From Psychroflexus sp. ALD_RP9 (GTDB lineage Bacteria; Bacteroidota; Bacteroidia; Flavobacteriales; Flavobacteriaceae), in NCBI RefSeq assembly GCF_017311165.1, contig NZ_CP062973.1, forward strand, positions 1,736,001 through 1,800,000: DNA of 64,000 nt, given 5' to 3'. Made by a program: the position numbers and the translations under genes. Within the stretch, counting starts at the first letter, position 1; each line of letters begins with the position of its first letter. Shown here in pieces: positions 7,727 to 15,583 of this stretch. The notes beneath the pieces were generated by a model. It worked only from the letters and a program-made list of their open reading frames with translations, was not told the origin of the DNA and searched no databases.

Positions 7727-9442
7727 ATGTGTGGAATATCTGGTATTTTAGGACCAAAAGCCACTAAACTTAACATCAGTAAAATGACTGAAATTATGCA
7801 CCATAGAGGTCATGATTCCATTCAGCATTTTCAACAAAACGGTATAACTCTAGGTCATAACCGGTTATCAATAATCGATTTAAATGAAGGCGCAGATCAA
7901 CCTTTTCAAAGAAATGATAGCCCTTGGGTGTTAGTTTACAACGGTGAAATCTACAATTATGTAGAGTTAAGGGAAGAGTTGATACATGAAGGTTATACTT
8001 TTGATACACAATCTGATACAGAGGTTTTGTACAGAGCCTTTTTAGTATGGGGAGAAAATTGCTTAGAAAAGCTAAACGGTATGTTTGCTTTTGCTTTTTT
8101 CAATACCAAAACCAATAAACTCTTTGCAGCGCGAGATCGCTTTGGTGTAAAGCCTTTTTATTATTATCATGAAGAAAAGAATTTTATTTTTGCGAGCGAA
8201 ATAAAAGCGATAAAGCAATTAGTGAATCCAACTCTCAATGAGAAAGTTTTAGCCAATTACTTAGCTTATGGTAGTTATGGTATGCCAGATGAAAGTTTTT
8301 ATAAAAATATTCAACAATTACCTGGTAGTCATTTTTTAAATTACAAGGAAAATAAGCTACAAATCAATCAATGGTACGATTTTGTTTCCCGAACAAATAA
8401 AAAAATTCTAGAGCTTCAAAACACAAGTGAAGATGAAGCAAAAGAAGAGTATAAAAAAATACTTAAAAATAGTATTGATTTACGATTTCGGGCAGATGTA
8501 CCTGTTGGTTTTACCTTAAGTGGTGGAGTAGACTCATCTTTATTATTAGCCCTAGTCAATCAACGTGAAGAAGCAAAAAATATCAAAGCCTTTACCTTTT
8601 ATACAGATGATGAGCGCTATGATGAATTACCTTGGGTTGAGCAAATGGTTGCAAAAACACAAACACAATTAGACCAGGTGCTTTTAAAGTCAGATGAAGT
8701 AAATGAGCGCCATCAAAGATTGAGTAAAATACAAGATGAACCTTATGGCGGTATTCCTACCATTGCCTACGCAAAAGTGTTTGAAACAATGGCTAATCAA
8801 GGTATCAAAGTTATCTTAGATGGACAAGGCATGGATGAAGCTTGGGCAGGATACGATTATTACCAAAATAATACGAATAATACCATTCAAGGACAATCTA
8901 CTAGCAGTCCTTATAAAATCAATGTATTATCAGATTCTATTTTAGCTAAAGCCCAAAAACCAACTTATCCACAACCCTTTAATAATGATTTACTGAATAA
9001 GCAATACAGAGATTTGTTTTACACTAAAATCCCAAGAGCTTTACGTTTTAATGATCGGGTTTCAATGACATCTACCACAGAATTGCGCGAACCTTTTTTA
9101 GACTATCGTTTAGTAGAGTTTGCATTTTCTCTTCCAAAACATTTTAAAATAAGAGATAGGCAGGGAAAGTTTTTATTACGAGAAATTTTAAGCGATTATA
9201 GTAAAAATGTAGCCTTTGCTCCAAAAAGGCCTTTACAAACGCCACAGCGTGAATGGTTAGCAGAAGAATTGAAACTTTTGGTAAATCATGCTATAGCTTC
9301 AATTGAAAAAAGTAGTTTAGCAAAACATTTTGATGTACAGCAAATGAAAGTTGAATGGGAAGATTATAAAAATGGCAATCAAACCTCTAGTTTTCATATT
9401 TGGCAATGGATAAGTGTTAGTAAATTAGTTGAAAATGAATAA
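7727..9442 (+). CDS. asnB: Asparagine synthase (glutamine-hydrolysing), glycan-cluster paralogue
   Basis: A class II glutamine amidotransferase joined to an ATP-dependent synthetase. Cys2 follows the start Met directly (MCGISGILG), as needed for the glutaminase nucleophile. The glutaminase domain spans about residues 2-190 (HHRGHDS, LGHNRLSIIDLN, YNGEIYNY, SDTEVLYRAF). The synthetase PP-loop FTLSGGVDSSLLLALV is near residue 265, followed by ILDGQGMDEAWAGYDYY near 365 and LREPFLDYRLVEF near 460. At 571 aa it is close to the usual size. Inside a polysaccharide locus such enzymes often amidate a uronic acid or another carboxylated sugar rather than make asparagine; that role is inference. It overlaps the next gene by 8 nt. 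Confidence 0.88.
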   Translation: MCGISGILGPKATKLNISKMTEIMHHRGHDSIQHFQQNGITLGHNRLSIIDLNEGADQPFQRNDSPWVLVYNGEIYNYVELREELIHEGYTFDTQSDTEVLYRAFLVWGENCLEKLNGMFAFAFFNTKTNKLFAARDRFGVKPFYYYHEEKNFIFASEIKAIKQLVNPTLNEKVLANYLAYGSYGMPDESFYKNIQQLPGSHFLNYKENKLQINQWYDFVSRTNKKILELQNTSEDEAKEEYKKILKNSIDLRFRADVPVGFTLSGGVDSSLLLALVNQREEAKNIKAFTFYTDDERYDELPWVEQMVAKTQTQLDQVLLKSDEVNERHQRLSKIQDEPYGGIPTIAYAKVFETMANQGIKVILDGQGMDEAWAGYDYYQNNTNNTIQGQSTSSPYKINVLSDSILAKAQKPTYPQPFNNDLLNKQYRDLFYTKIPRALRFNDRVSMTSTTELREPFLDYRLVEFAFSLPKHFKIRDRQGKFLLREILSDYSKNVAFAPKRPLQTPQREWLAEELKLLVNHAIASIEKSSLAKHFDVQQMKVEWEDYKNGNQTSSFHIWQWISVSKLVENE

Positions 9443-10814
9443 AAAGATTTGCATACTAATGCCTGATGGGGTAGGAATCAGGAACTATATATACACTGGC
9501 ATCTTTGATCGTTTCAATACTGAGTCAATACTTCTGCACAATTTTAAATCAAATTCTATAACTGATTTTGGGTTACAAAAATCATTTAACTTAAAACAAC
9601 TTATTAGATATAAGGAAAGTTTCAAAGAAAAGTTCTATCGTGAACTTATTCATTTAGTACGATTAAAATATAATGCAGAATTAAAATCTAATCCTACAAT
9701 TTTGAGCAATTATATGCCTAAAAAAGTATCTTTTAAACTTAAACTTTTTTATGCTATTATTGAATTCAAATCATATTTTCACAAGTCTCAAAATCGAATA
9801 TTAGCTTTAGAAACTAAATATGAAAAAGTAATTCGTAGATCAAAGGTATACCAATATTATTATGACAATTTTAAAGAGCTTCAGCCCAATGTATTATTTT
9901 GTACGCATCAACGCGCTGTTATAGCTGCGCCAATTTTTGCAGCTGCAAAAGATGCAGGTATAAAAACGGTTACAGCTATTTATTCTTGGGATAATTTACC
10001 TAAAGCTAGATTAGCCTTACGAGCAGATGAATATTTGGTCTGGAGTCCTTACATGAAAGCTGAATTTAAATCTTTTTATCCTGAAATTAAGGACCATCAA
10101 ATAAAAATACTTGGCACACCTCAGTTTCAATTTCATTATGATAGTTCATATTTATGGACTAAACAACAACTTGCCAACTATTATGGTTTAGATTTGAAAA
10201 AAAAGTGGCTATGTTTTAGTGGAGATGACAAAACAACTTCACCTTTTGATCCAGAATACTTACAAGACATAGCTGAAGAAATAAAAATTTCGGGTCTTGC
10301 TACAGAATGGCAAATCTTATTAAGACCTGTACCTGTAGAAGGCTTTGATAAATATCAAAAGGTCATAGATAAATTTCCTGAAATCATAAAAAAAACAGGG
10401 GCAGACTGGGTGTTGTCTTCAAATTGGTCTGATGCTTATCCTAAGGTAACAGACTTAAATATACTATCGAGCTTATGTAAACATGCTAACGCTGTTATTA
10501 ATGTGGGCTCAACAATGGCTTTAGATTTTGGTATGCATCATAAACCTGCTATCTATCTAAATTATGAAGTTAAACCAAATTTACATTGGTCGGTTAAAAG
10601 AGTATATAAATTTCAACATTTTAGAAGTATGAAAGAACTTAAACCAGTAGTTTGGCTTAATTCTAAAAAGGACTTACCCGGCATCTTAAATAATCTAGAT
10701 AAACACCATGGACGAACAAAGGAAGATATGATGAAGTGGTGTGAACGGATCATTCCAGATAAACTTAGGATAACATCAAGCTGCTTAATTAATCAACATT
10801 TGGTAAATAGTTAA
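9435..10814 (+). CDS. GT-B-fold transferase (glycosyl- or glycerophosphotransferase-like)
   Basis: The start is the ATG at 9435 (MNKKICILMPDGVGIRNY), overlapping asnB by 8 nt; a TTG two codons earlier is less likely. The 459-aa protein has two Rossmann-like halves. PNVLFCTHQRAVIAAPIF near residue 156 and KTVTAIYSWDNLPKARLALRA near 185 resemble the N-lobe of surface-carbohydrate transferases. The C-lobe has KILGTPQFQFH near 228, LLRPVPVEGF near 295 and NAVINVGSTMALDFGMHHKPA near 355, the last resembling the nucleotide-binding turn of CDP-glycerol-type and UDP-glycosyl transferases. No membrane segment is seen. It sits in an unbroken run of glycan genes. The exact chemistry is unassigned. Confidence 0.6.
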   Translation: MNKKICILMPDGVGIRNYIYTGIFDRFNTESILLHNFKSNSITDFGLQKSFNLKQLIRYKESFKEKFYRELIHLVRLKYNAELKSNPTILSNYMPKKVSFKLKLFYAIIEFKSYFHKSQNRILALETKYEKVIRRSKVYQYYYDNFKELQPNVLFCTHQRAVIAAPIFAAAKDAGIKTVTAIYSWDNLPKARLALRADEYLVWSPYMKAEFKSFYPEIKDHQIKILGTPQFQFHYDSSYLWTKQQLANYYGLDLKKKWLCFSGDDKTTSPFDPEYLQDIAEEIKISGLATEWQILLRPVPVEGFDKYQKVIDKFPEIIKKTGADWVLSSNWSDAYPKVTDLNILSSLCKHANAVINVGSTMALDFGMHHKPAIYLNYEVKPNLHWSVKRVYKFQHFRSMKELKPVVWLNSKKDLPGILNNLDKHHGRTKEDMMKWCERIIPDKLRITSSCLINQHLVNS

Positions 10815-10816
10815 GC

Positions 10817-11962
10817 ATGCATATAGTTTTTTTGACATCAGAATATCCGAAAGATGGCTTTCCTCATGGTGGTGTTGGGACAGTTGTTCAAACTTTAGCT
10901 CAAGAATTGGTTAAACAAAATCACTTGGTAAGTGTAATAGGTTTAAATTATTTGCAAAAAGATGAAGAAGAAGTTGATAATGGTGTGATTATCTACCGTT
11001 ATAAAAAGAGTAAAATCAACAAAATGGGATGGTTTTATAACAATAAAATATTAAATAAAGCCATATTAAGATTAAACCAAGTAAAGCAAATTGATGTTAT
11101 TGAATCAGCTGAGCTTGGCTTTGCTTTTATCAAAAAAATACCAAGCATAAAATATTTAATTCGAATGCACGGTGGTCATCATTTCTTTGCGGAGTCTGAA
11201 AATCGTGGCGTTGAGCCTTGGAAATCTTTTCAAGAACGCCTAAGTTTTAGAAAAGCTGATTATATTATTGGCGTCAGTAAATATGTGATGAACCATACAG
11301 CCAAGTATATGGATTTTGAAGATAAACGAGGTGAAGCCATATATAACCCCGCAAATCTAAATCGTTTTTATCCTGCTGATTACAATAAAGAAATCAAAGG
11401 ACGTATTTTTTTTGCGGGGTCTATTTGTGAAAAAAAAGGAATCAGGCAACTTATAAAAGCCATGCCAATAATTAAAAAAGCCGTTTCAGACGCTCATTTA
11501 ATTATTGCAGGAAGAGATACAAAAATCAGAGGAACACAAAAATCCTATTTAGCCTACCTTAAGACAGAGATTCCATCAGAAGTTAAGGAAGATGTATTTT
11601 TTTTAGGGTCTATTGAAAATGCGCAAATCCCCAAAGAAATCGAAAAAGCAGAAGTATGTGCGTATCCCTCGCATATGGAAGCCATGCCCTTATCTTGGAT
11701 TGAAGTGTTGAGTATGGGTAAAGCTTTTGTAGCTAGTAACTTAGGGCCAGGGCCTGAAGCGGTTAAACACGGCGAAACGGGATTGCTATGTAATCCATTA
11801 GATCTAGATGACTTGGCTAAGCAAGTGATTTATATGCTTCAAAACCGTGACAAAGCCCATCAAATGGGGCAAAATGCGATAAAAGATATTCAAGAGCGAT
11901 TTAGTTTGGATGTGTTGTTGAAAAAGAATATTTTGATGTATGAAAAATTAATCAAGCTTTAA
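10817..11962 (+). CDS. Glycosyltransferase family 4
   Basis: A 381-aa retaining GT4 enzyme with textbook features: N-terminal HIVFLTSEYPKDGFPHGGVGT with the glycine-rich loop, IRMHGGHHFF near residue 115, the donor-domain start RIFFAGSICEKKGIRQLIKA near 195, LIIAGRD near 231, and CAYPSHMEAMPLSWIEVLSMG near 279 containing the E-x7-E pair, then SNLGPGPEAVKHGETGLLC. The end has the usual C-terminal helix returning to the N-lobe. It lies 2 nt after the upstream transferase and 10 nt before the next gene. The donor sugar is not predictable. Confidence 0.88.
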   Translation: MHIVFLTSEYPKDGFPHGGVGTVVQTLAQELVKQNHLVSVIGLNYLQKDEEEVDNGVIIYRYKKSKINKMGWFYNNKILNKAILRLNQVKQIDVIESAELGFAFIKKIPSIKYLIRMHGGHHFFAESENRGVEPWKSFQERLSFRKADYIIGVSKYVMNHTAKYMDFEDKRGEAIYNPANLNRFYPADYNKEIKGRIFFAGSICEKKGIRQLIKAMPIIKKAVSDAHLIIAGRDTKIRGTQKSYLAYLKTEIPSEVKEDVFFLGSIENAQIPKEIEKAEVCAYPSHMEAMPLSWIEVLSMGKAFVASNLGPGPEAVKHGETGLLCNPLDLDDLAKQVIYMLQNRDKAHQMGQNAIKDIQERFSLDVLLKKNILMYEKLIKL

Positions 11963-11972
11963 ATGATAATTA

Positions 11973-13604
11973 ATGTTTATTTTAAGTAAAAAAACACAAG
12001 CTGCACAAGGTGCTATTAAAAAATATAGAGAAAAGTTAATAGAGTTACATAGTCATTTCTCAGAAATATTTGAGTTTAACTTAAATTCAATGAATACATT
12101 ATACTGGTTCAGTGCTAAACCACAAGACCAACTTCACGTTTTTGATAATGCTATTGTAATTGGTAAGCTTGATTTTGATGAAAAACAGACTTATAAACCT
12201 ATTTTCCATAAAGGTGAAACACTAAAGTCATTTGAAAATTTAGATTTTGATACACTTTTAAACAACATTATAATTTATTTTGATGATAACTTTTTAGATA
12301 TAATTCCTAGTGAAACTACAAGTGTCTATTATTCTGAAGATAGTATTTCTGATTTTCAACTTCTAATCGCTAAAACAGACAAAACTCTACCATCTCAAGT
12401 AAACGTTCAAATTTTGTCGAGTGTGGGATATTTTCCTGGAAACATGACATTATTTGATAATGTTAAAAAAATACCTTATTTATTTAAATTAAAAAATAAT
12501 CAGCTTGAAAAAATCGATGATTTTAAACCTAAAAAGAATGACGACAAAAAGCTTATAAATACATTAGTTAAAACTGTGCCTGTTACATCAAATCAATCCT
12601 TGGCCATGTCAGGAGGTTTAGATAGCCGATTTGTCCTGGGTATTCTTATGAAATCTGGAGTTAAGCCAAAACTTTATAGCCTGGAAGGAAACGAAAAACA
12701 AATTATAAAAGAAGTAGCTAAAACTTATAAATTAGACTTAAAAATCAATAATCGTGAGCATATTGAACATTCGCTATATACATTAATGACTGATTCAAGA
12801 ATATATTTTAGGGGAGGGAATTATTCAAAAATGATTTCAGATTATCAGTCCGATGGTATAATTCATTATGGATTTAGTTTATTACCCTTTAATGAAAATT
12901 CCTTTGCTTCTGCTTGGAAAAAACCGTCTTTAAAATCTAAACTTTATGATGATTTAATAAATTACGCTCTTCTACCAAGGGTTCCAACTTCAGGTTTTGA
13001 ACAGTTTAAAAAGACTAAAACTAGAAAACAATTATTTAAAGTCATAAAAGAAGAAATGAAGTTTGGGATAGAATCTTATAATTTTAAATTTAAAACAAAA
13101 AAAGAAATTGCAACTTGGTTTTATCACTTATCAAGAGGACTTACATGGACTTATGCACATTTGTCTGATTTAAGTTTCTTTAAATACCCTGTTTTTATTT
13201 TAGGGGATAAGAAATCTTCTGAATATGGCTTTAGATCTTCAGCTTATAGTAATTTTAATAAAGAAAGATTAAGAAAGCTAAACCAAAATTTATTTAAGGA
13301 TTCTGCAATAAATTACTCAGATAACCGAAAATTTAAGTCTTTGCCTCCAATATTAAATGATATTTATAAAATTTATGTTGAGTATTTTAAAAAACTTTTT
13401 AGTCGTTTTAAAGGCCTAAGACAAGTCAACTCAATAGGTGATGAAAATTGGTTTAACAATATTCATTACAAAGAAGCTAAAAATTTTAAAAACTACTTTA
13501 AAAATAGTTACAAACAAGTCATAGAATCAACAGAAACTAATTTTAGAGTTAAACGAACTGCTGTTACAATAAATGATACGTTATTATTCTTAGAAGAAAA
13601 CTAA
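11973..13604 (+). CDS. Asparagine-synthase-like protein lacking a glutaminase active site
   Basis: The protein carries the adenylating PP-loop of asparagine synthases, LAMSGGLDSRFVLGILM, near residue 210, with YSLEGNEKQIIKEVAK following as the next ATP-site element. The preceding 190 residues align in layout with a class II glutaminase domain (SSVGYFPGNMTLFDNVKKIP just before the synthetase half), but there is no MC start and no candidate Cys2, so ammonia release from glutamine is not expected. The C-terminal half is long, Lys/Phe-rich and diverged. Such degenerate enzymes (beta-lactam synthetase, lasso cyclases) join an activated carboxylate to an amine supplied by the substrate. By analogy this one may form an amide on the local glycan. 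It overlaps the next gene by 1 nt. Confidence 0.6.
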   Translation: MFILSKKTQAAQGAIKKYREKLIELHSHFSEIFEFNLNSMNTLYWFSAKPQDQLHVFDNAIVIGKLDFDEKQTYKPIFHKGETLKSFENLDFDTLLNNIIIYFDDNFLDIIPSETTSVYYSEDSISDFQLLIAKTDKTLPSQVNVQILSSVGYFPGNMTLFDNVKKIPYLFKLKNNQLEKIDDFKPKKNDDKKLINTLVKTVPVTSNQSLAMSGGLDSRFVLGILMKSGVKPKLYSLEGNEKQIIKEVAKTYKLDLKINNREHIEHSLYTLMTDSRIYFRGGNYSKMISDYQSDGIIHYGFSLLPFNENSFASAWKKPSLKSKLYDDLINYALLPRVPTSGFEQFKKTKTRKQLFKVIKEEMKFGIESYNFKFKTKKEIATWFYHLSRGLTWTYAHLSDLSFFKYPVFILGDKKSSEYGFRSSAYSNFNKERLRKLNQNLFKDSAINYSDNRKFKSLPPILNDIYKIYVEYFKKLFSRFKGLRQVNSIGDENWFNNIHYKEAKNFKNYFKNSYKQVIESTETNFRVKRTAVTINDTLLFLEEN

Positions 13605-14719
13605 TGAATTTCCTAATTATTTCACACACCCGTCATTATAAGGTGAATAATCAATTTTACGCCTACGCACCTTATGTTCGTGAAATGAATTTATGGCTAA
13701 ATCATGTAGACCAGGTTTATATTGTAGCACCATTATCAAGTGCTTTTGATCAAAATATTAATTTGGCTTACCGTCATCAAAAGATTGCTTTTGCAGAAGT
13801 CCCAGCATTTTCTTTAAACGGGTTGAAAGCCCTTTTAAAAACCCTCATAAAGTTACCCAAAATCCTAGGCGTAATTTTCAAATCCATGCAGCAAGCTGAT
13901 CATATCCATTTACGCTGTCCAGGTAATATGGGTTTGTTAGGTTGTTTAGTTCAAATCTTCTTTCCAAGTATCCCAAAAACAGCTAAATATGCAGGCAACT
14001 GGGATCCAAAGTCAAAACAACCATGGAGTTACAAATTGCAAAAGTGGATTTTAAGTAATACCATTCTAACTAAAAACATGCAGGTCTTAGTTTATGGGCA
14101 ATGGTTAAATCAAACAAAAAACATCAAACCATTTTTTACCGCAACTTATAACGATAGTGAAAAAGAAGCTTTATATGTTAGAAATTATACCAAACCTTGG
14201 CATTTTTGTTTTGTCGGGAGTTTGTCAAAAGGCAAACGACCACAATTGGCATTGCAATTAGTCAATAAGCTAAGACAAAAAGGGATGGATGCCGTTATAC
14301 ATTTTTACGGTGATGGCGAATTAAAAACTTCTCTCAATGAAGACATTCAACAACTCAATGCTCAAGACTGGGCATTTGTATATGGTAATCAACCTAAAGA
14401 CGTCGTTAAAAAGGCTTTGAAATATTCTCATTTTTTGATTTTACCCAGTCAATCTGAAGGCTGGCCTAAAGTAGTAGCTGAAGCCATGTTTTGGGGTTGT
14501 ATACCTATAGTTACTCCAATTTCATGTGTGCCTTGGATGCTTAGTAATGGTCAGCGCGGCATTTTAATGGATAGTCAAAATATCGATCAAACCTTAAAGC
14601 AGCTAATTGATTTTAAGGAAACTCCAGAAAGCTTAGAACAATTATCAACCAATGCAGCCGAATGGTCACGAAATTATACTTTAGATAAGTTTGAAGATGA
14701 AATTCGTAAATTGTTATAA
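13604..14719 (+). CDS. Glycosyltransferase family 4
   Basis: A 371-aa GT4-type protein. The N-lobe starts NFLIISHTRHYKVNNQFYAY and has HIHLRCPGNMGLLGCL near residue 100. The donor lobe begins FCFVGSLSKGKRPQLALQL near residue 200, with IHFYGDGELK near 229 and HFLILPSQSEGWPKVVAEAM near 274, which contains the E-x7-E pair, then the C-terminal TPISCVPWMLSNGQRGILM. Start and upstream stop share one base (TAATG), so translation is probably coupled. Immediately after its stop the second heptamer-array cassette begins. Specificity is unknown. Confidence 0.85.
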   Translation: MNFLIISHTRHYKVNNQFYAYAPYVREMNLWLNHVDQVYIVAPLSSAFDQNINLAYRHQKIAFAEVPAFSLNGLKALLKTLIKLPKILGVIFKSMQQADHIHLRCPGNMGLLGCLVQIFFPSIPKTAKYAGNWDPKSKQPWSYKLQKWILSNTILTKNMQVLVYGQWLNQTKNIKPFFTATYNDSEKEALYVRNYTKPWHFCFVGSLSKGKRPQLALQLVNKLRQKGMDAVIHFYGDGELKTSLNEDIQQLNAQDWAFVYGNQPKDVVKKALKYSHFLILPSQSEGWPKVVAEAMFWGCIPIVTPISCVPWMLSNGQRGILMDSQNIDQTLKQLIDFKETPESLEQLSTNAAEWSRNYTLDKFEDEIRKLL

Positions 14720-14723
14720 ATAG

Positions 14724-14800
14724 GACAGTCCGCAGTCCATAGTTGACAGTCGACAGAAGACTGTAGACGGAAGACAAACGACAGATGACAAAAGAGAGAA
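14724..14800 (+). repeat. Tandem heptanucleotide array, GACANNN type (11 units)
   Basis: Eleven in-register 7-nt units run from 4 nt after the glycosyltransferase stop to 1 nt before the ATG of the four-helix-bundle gene: GACAGTC, CGCAGTC, CATAGTT, GACAGTC, GACAGAA, GACTGTA, GACGGAA, GACAAAC, GACAGAT, GACAAAA, GAGAGAA. There are no indels. The design is the same as at 6252 (a near-constant tetramer plus a variable triplet), but with a different tetramer. A 21-nt stretch (14741-14761) recurs exactly at 15480-15500. Confidence 0.92.
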
Positions 14801-14947
14801 AATGGATTACAAGAAATTAAATGTTTGGAAAGAATCAATTGAATTAGTCAAGCTGATTTATCAAGTCACTGCTATTTTTCCTAATGATGAAAGAATCAAT
14901 TGAATTAGTCAACTAAGACGTGCATCAGTTTCAATTCCATCTAACAC

Positions 14948-15239
14948 TTGACCTGTGAAATAAATTTAAAGCCCTATGAAAGATTTCTTTTACGTTTATA
15001 TATTGCAAAGTGAAACCGATGGCAAAAATTATGCAGGTTACACTCAGGATTTGAATTTACGATTTGAGCAACATAATAAAGGTTACGTAGAATCTACAAA
15101 ACAGAGAAGACCACTTAAGATGATTTATTTTGAAGCTTGTTTGTCTCAAAATGATGCCTTGAGAAGAGAAAAATATTTTAAAACTCATTATGGTAAAATG
15201 TTCTTGAAAAATAGACTCAAATCGTATTTCACGGGTTAG
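14948..15239 (+). mobile_element. Minimal GIY-YIG element with imperfect terminal inverted repeats
   Basis: The left end TTGACCTGTGAAATA (14948-14962) and the complement of the right end, CTAACCCGTGAAATA (15225-15239), match at 12 of 15 positions. The only gene inside is the GIY-YIG nuclease, and its stop codon lies inside the right repeat. The element interrupts a four-helix-bundle gene, and a 2-nt AC occurs on both sides (14946-14947, 15240-15241), compatible with a very short target duplication. No transposase is present. Mobility by the encoded nuclease or by a helper is inference; the split host gene is direct evidence of insertion. Confidence 0.65.
14976..15239 (+). CDS. GIY-YIG nuclease-domain protein
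   Basis: An 87-aa single-domain protein of the small UPF0213-like GIY-YIG group. YVYILQS at residue 6 is the GIY strand and YAGYTQDLNLRFEQHNKG near residue 19 contains the YIG-equivalent strand and the catalytic Arg. The MIYFEACLSQNDALRREKYF segment near residue 50 carries the conserved acidic and Arg residues, and the C-terminus ends KNRLKSYFTG. The family cleaves DNA or structured nucleic acid; no specific substrate is known for this subgroup. The gene fills the 292-bp element inserted in the four-helix-bundle gene. It looks intact, in contrast to the host gene around it. Confidence 0.85.
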   Translation: MKDFFYVYILQSETDGKNYAGYTQDLNLRFEQHNKGYVESTKQRRPLKMIYFEACLSQNDALRREKYFKTHYGKMFLKNRLKSYFTG

Positions 15240-15448
15240 ACTGAAGGCAACAGTCGGAGTTCAGATAAAGATTATAAGCGGTTTGTAGAGATAGCTTATG
15301 GTTCAGCGCTAGAGTTAGAGACCCAACTATTAATATCTGTTGAATTAAAGTTTATAGATGAAGATAATGAAGTATTTAGTAAATTAGAACAAGTTAAAAA
15401 ACTTTTGTCAGGATTTATTAAATATCTTAAGAAATAAGTTTAAAATTT

Positions 15449-15581
15449 GATAGTCCACAGTCCACAGTTTACAGTCCACAGTTGACAGTCGACAGAAGAC
15501 AATCGACAGATGACAGATGACAGAAGACAATCGACAGATGACAATCGACAGATGACAGAAGACAGACAACAGAAAACAGAA
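15449..15581 (+). repeat. Tandem heptanucleotide array, GACANNN type (19 units)
   Basis: Nineteen in-register heptamers without an indel: first GATAGTC/CACAGTC/CACAGTT-type units, then GACAGAT, GACAGAA and GACAATC in mixed order, ending AACAGAA twice, 2 nt before the ATG of the next glycosyltransferase. It has the same orientation as the array at 14724-14800, so the broken four-helix-bundle gene sits between direct copies. On the complementary strand the array creates a spurious Cys/Ser-rich frame with a 7-residue period. Confidence 0.93.
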
Positions 15582-15583
15582 CA

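Larger units (their letters stand above)
14802..15437 (+). pseudogene. Four-helix-bundle protein gene (23S rRNA IVP-like) split by a GIY-YIG element
   Basis: The N-terminal part (DYKKLNVWKESIELVKLIYQ ... QLRRASVSIPSNT) occupies 14802-14947, with one in-frame TGA at 14901-14903. The C-terminal part (EGNSRSSDKDYKRFVEIAYG ... KYLKK) occupies 15242-15437. Between them lies a 292-bp element with a GIY-YIG gene. Removing 14948-15239 plus a 2-nt AC repeat rejoins the halves in frame as SVSIPSNTEGNSR, close to the family motif SIPSNIAEGNSR. A 24-nt stretch at 14828-14851 is duplicated exactly at 14889-14912 and creates the stop, as if a short patch had been copied from upstream. The intact gene would encode roughly 115 aa. 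It belongs to the same family as the broken gene at 6415. Confidence 0.88.
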
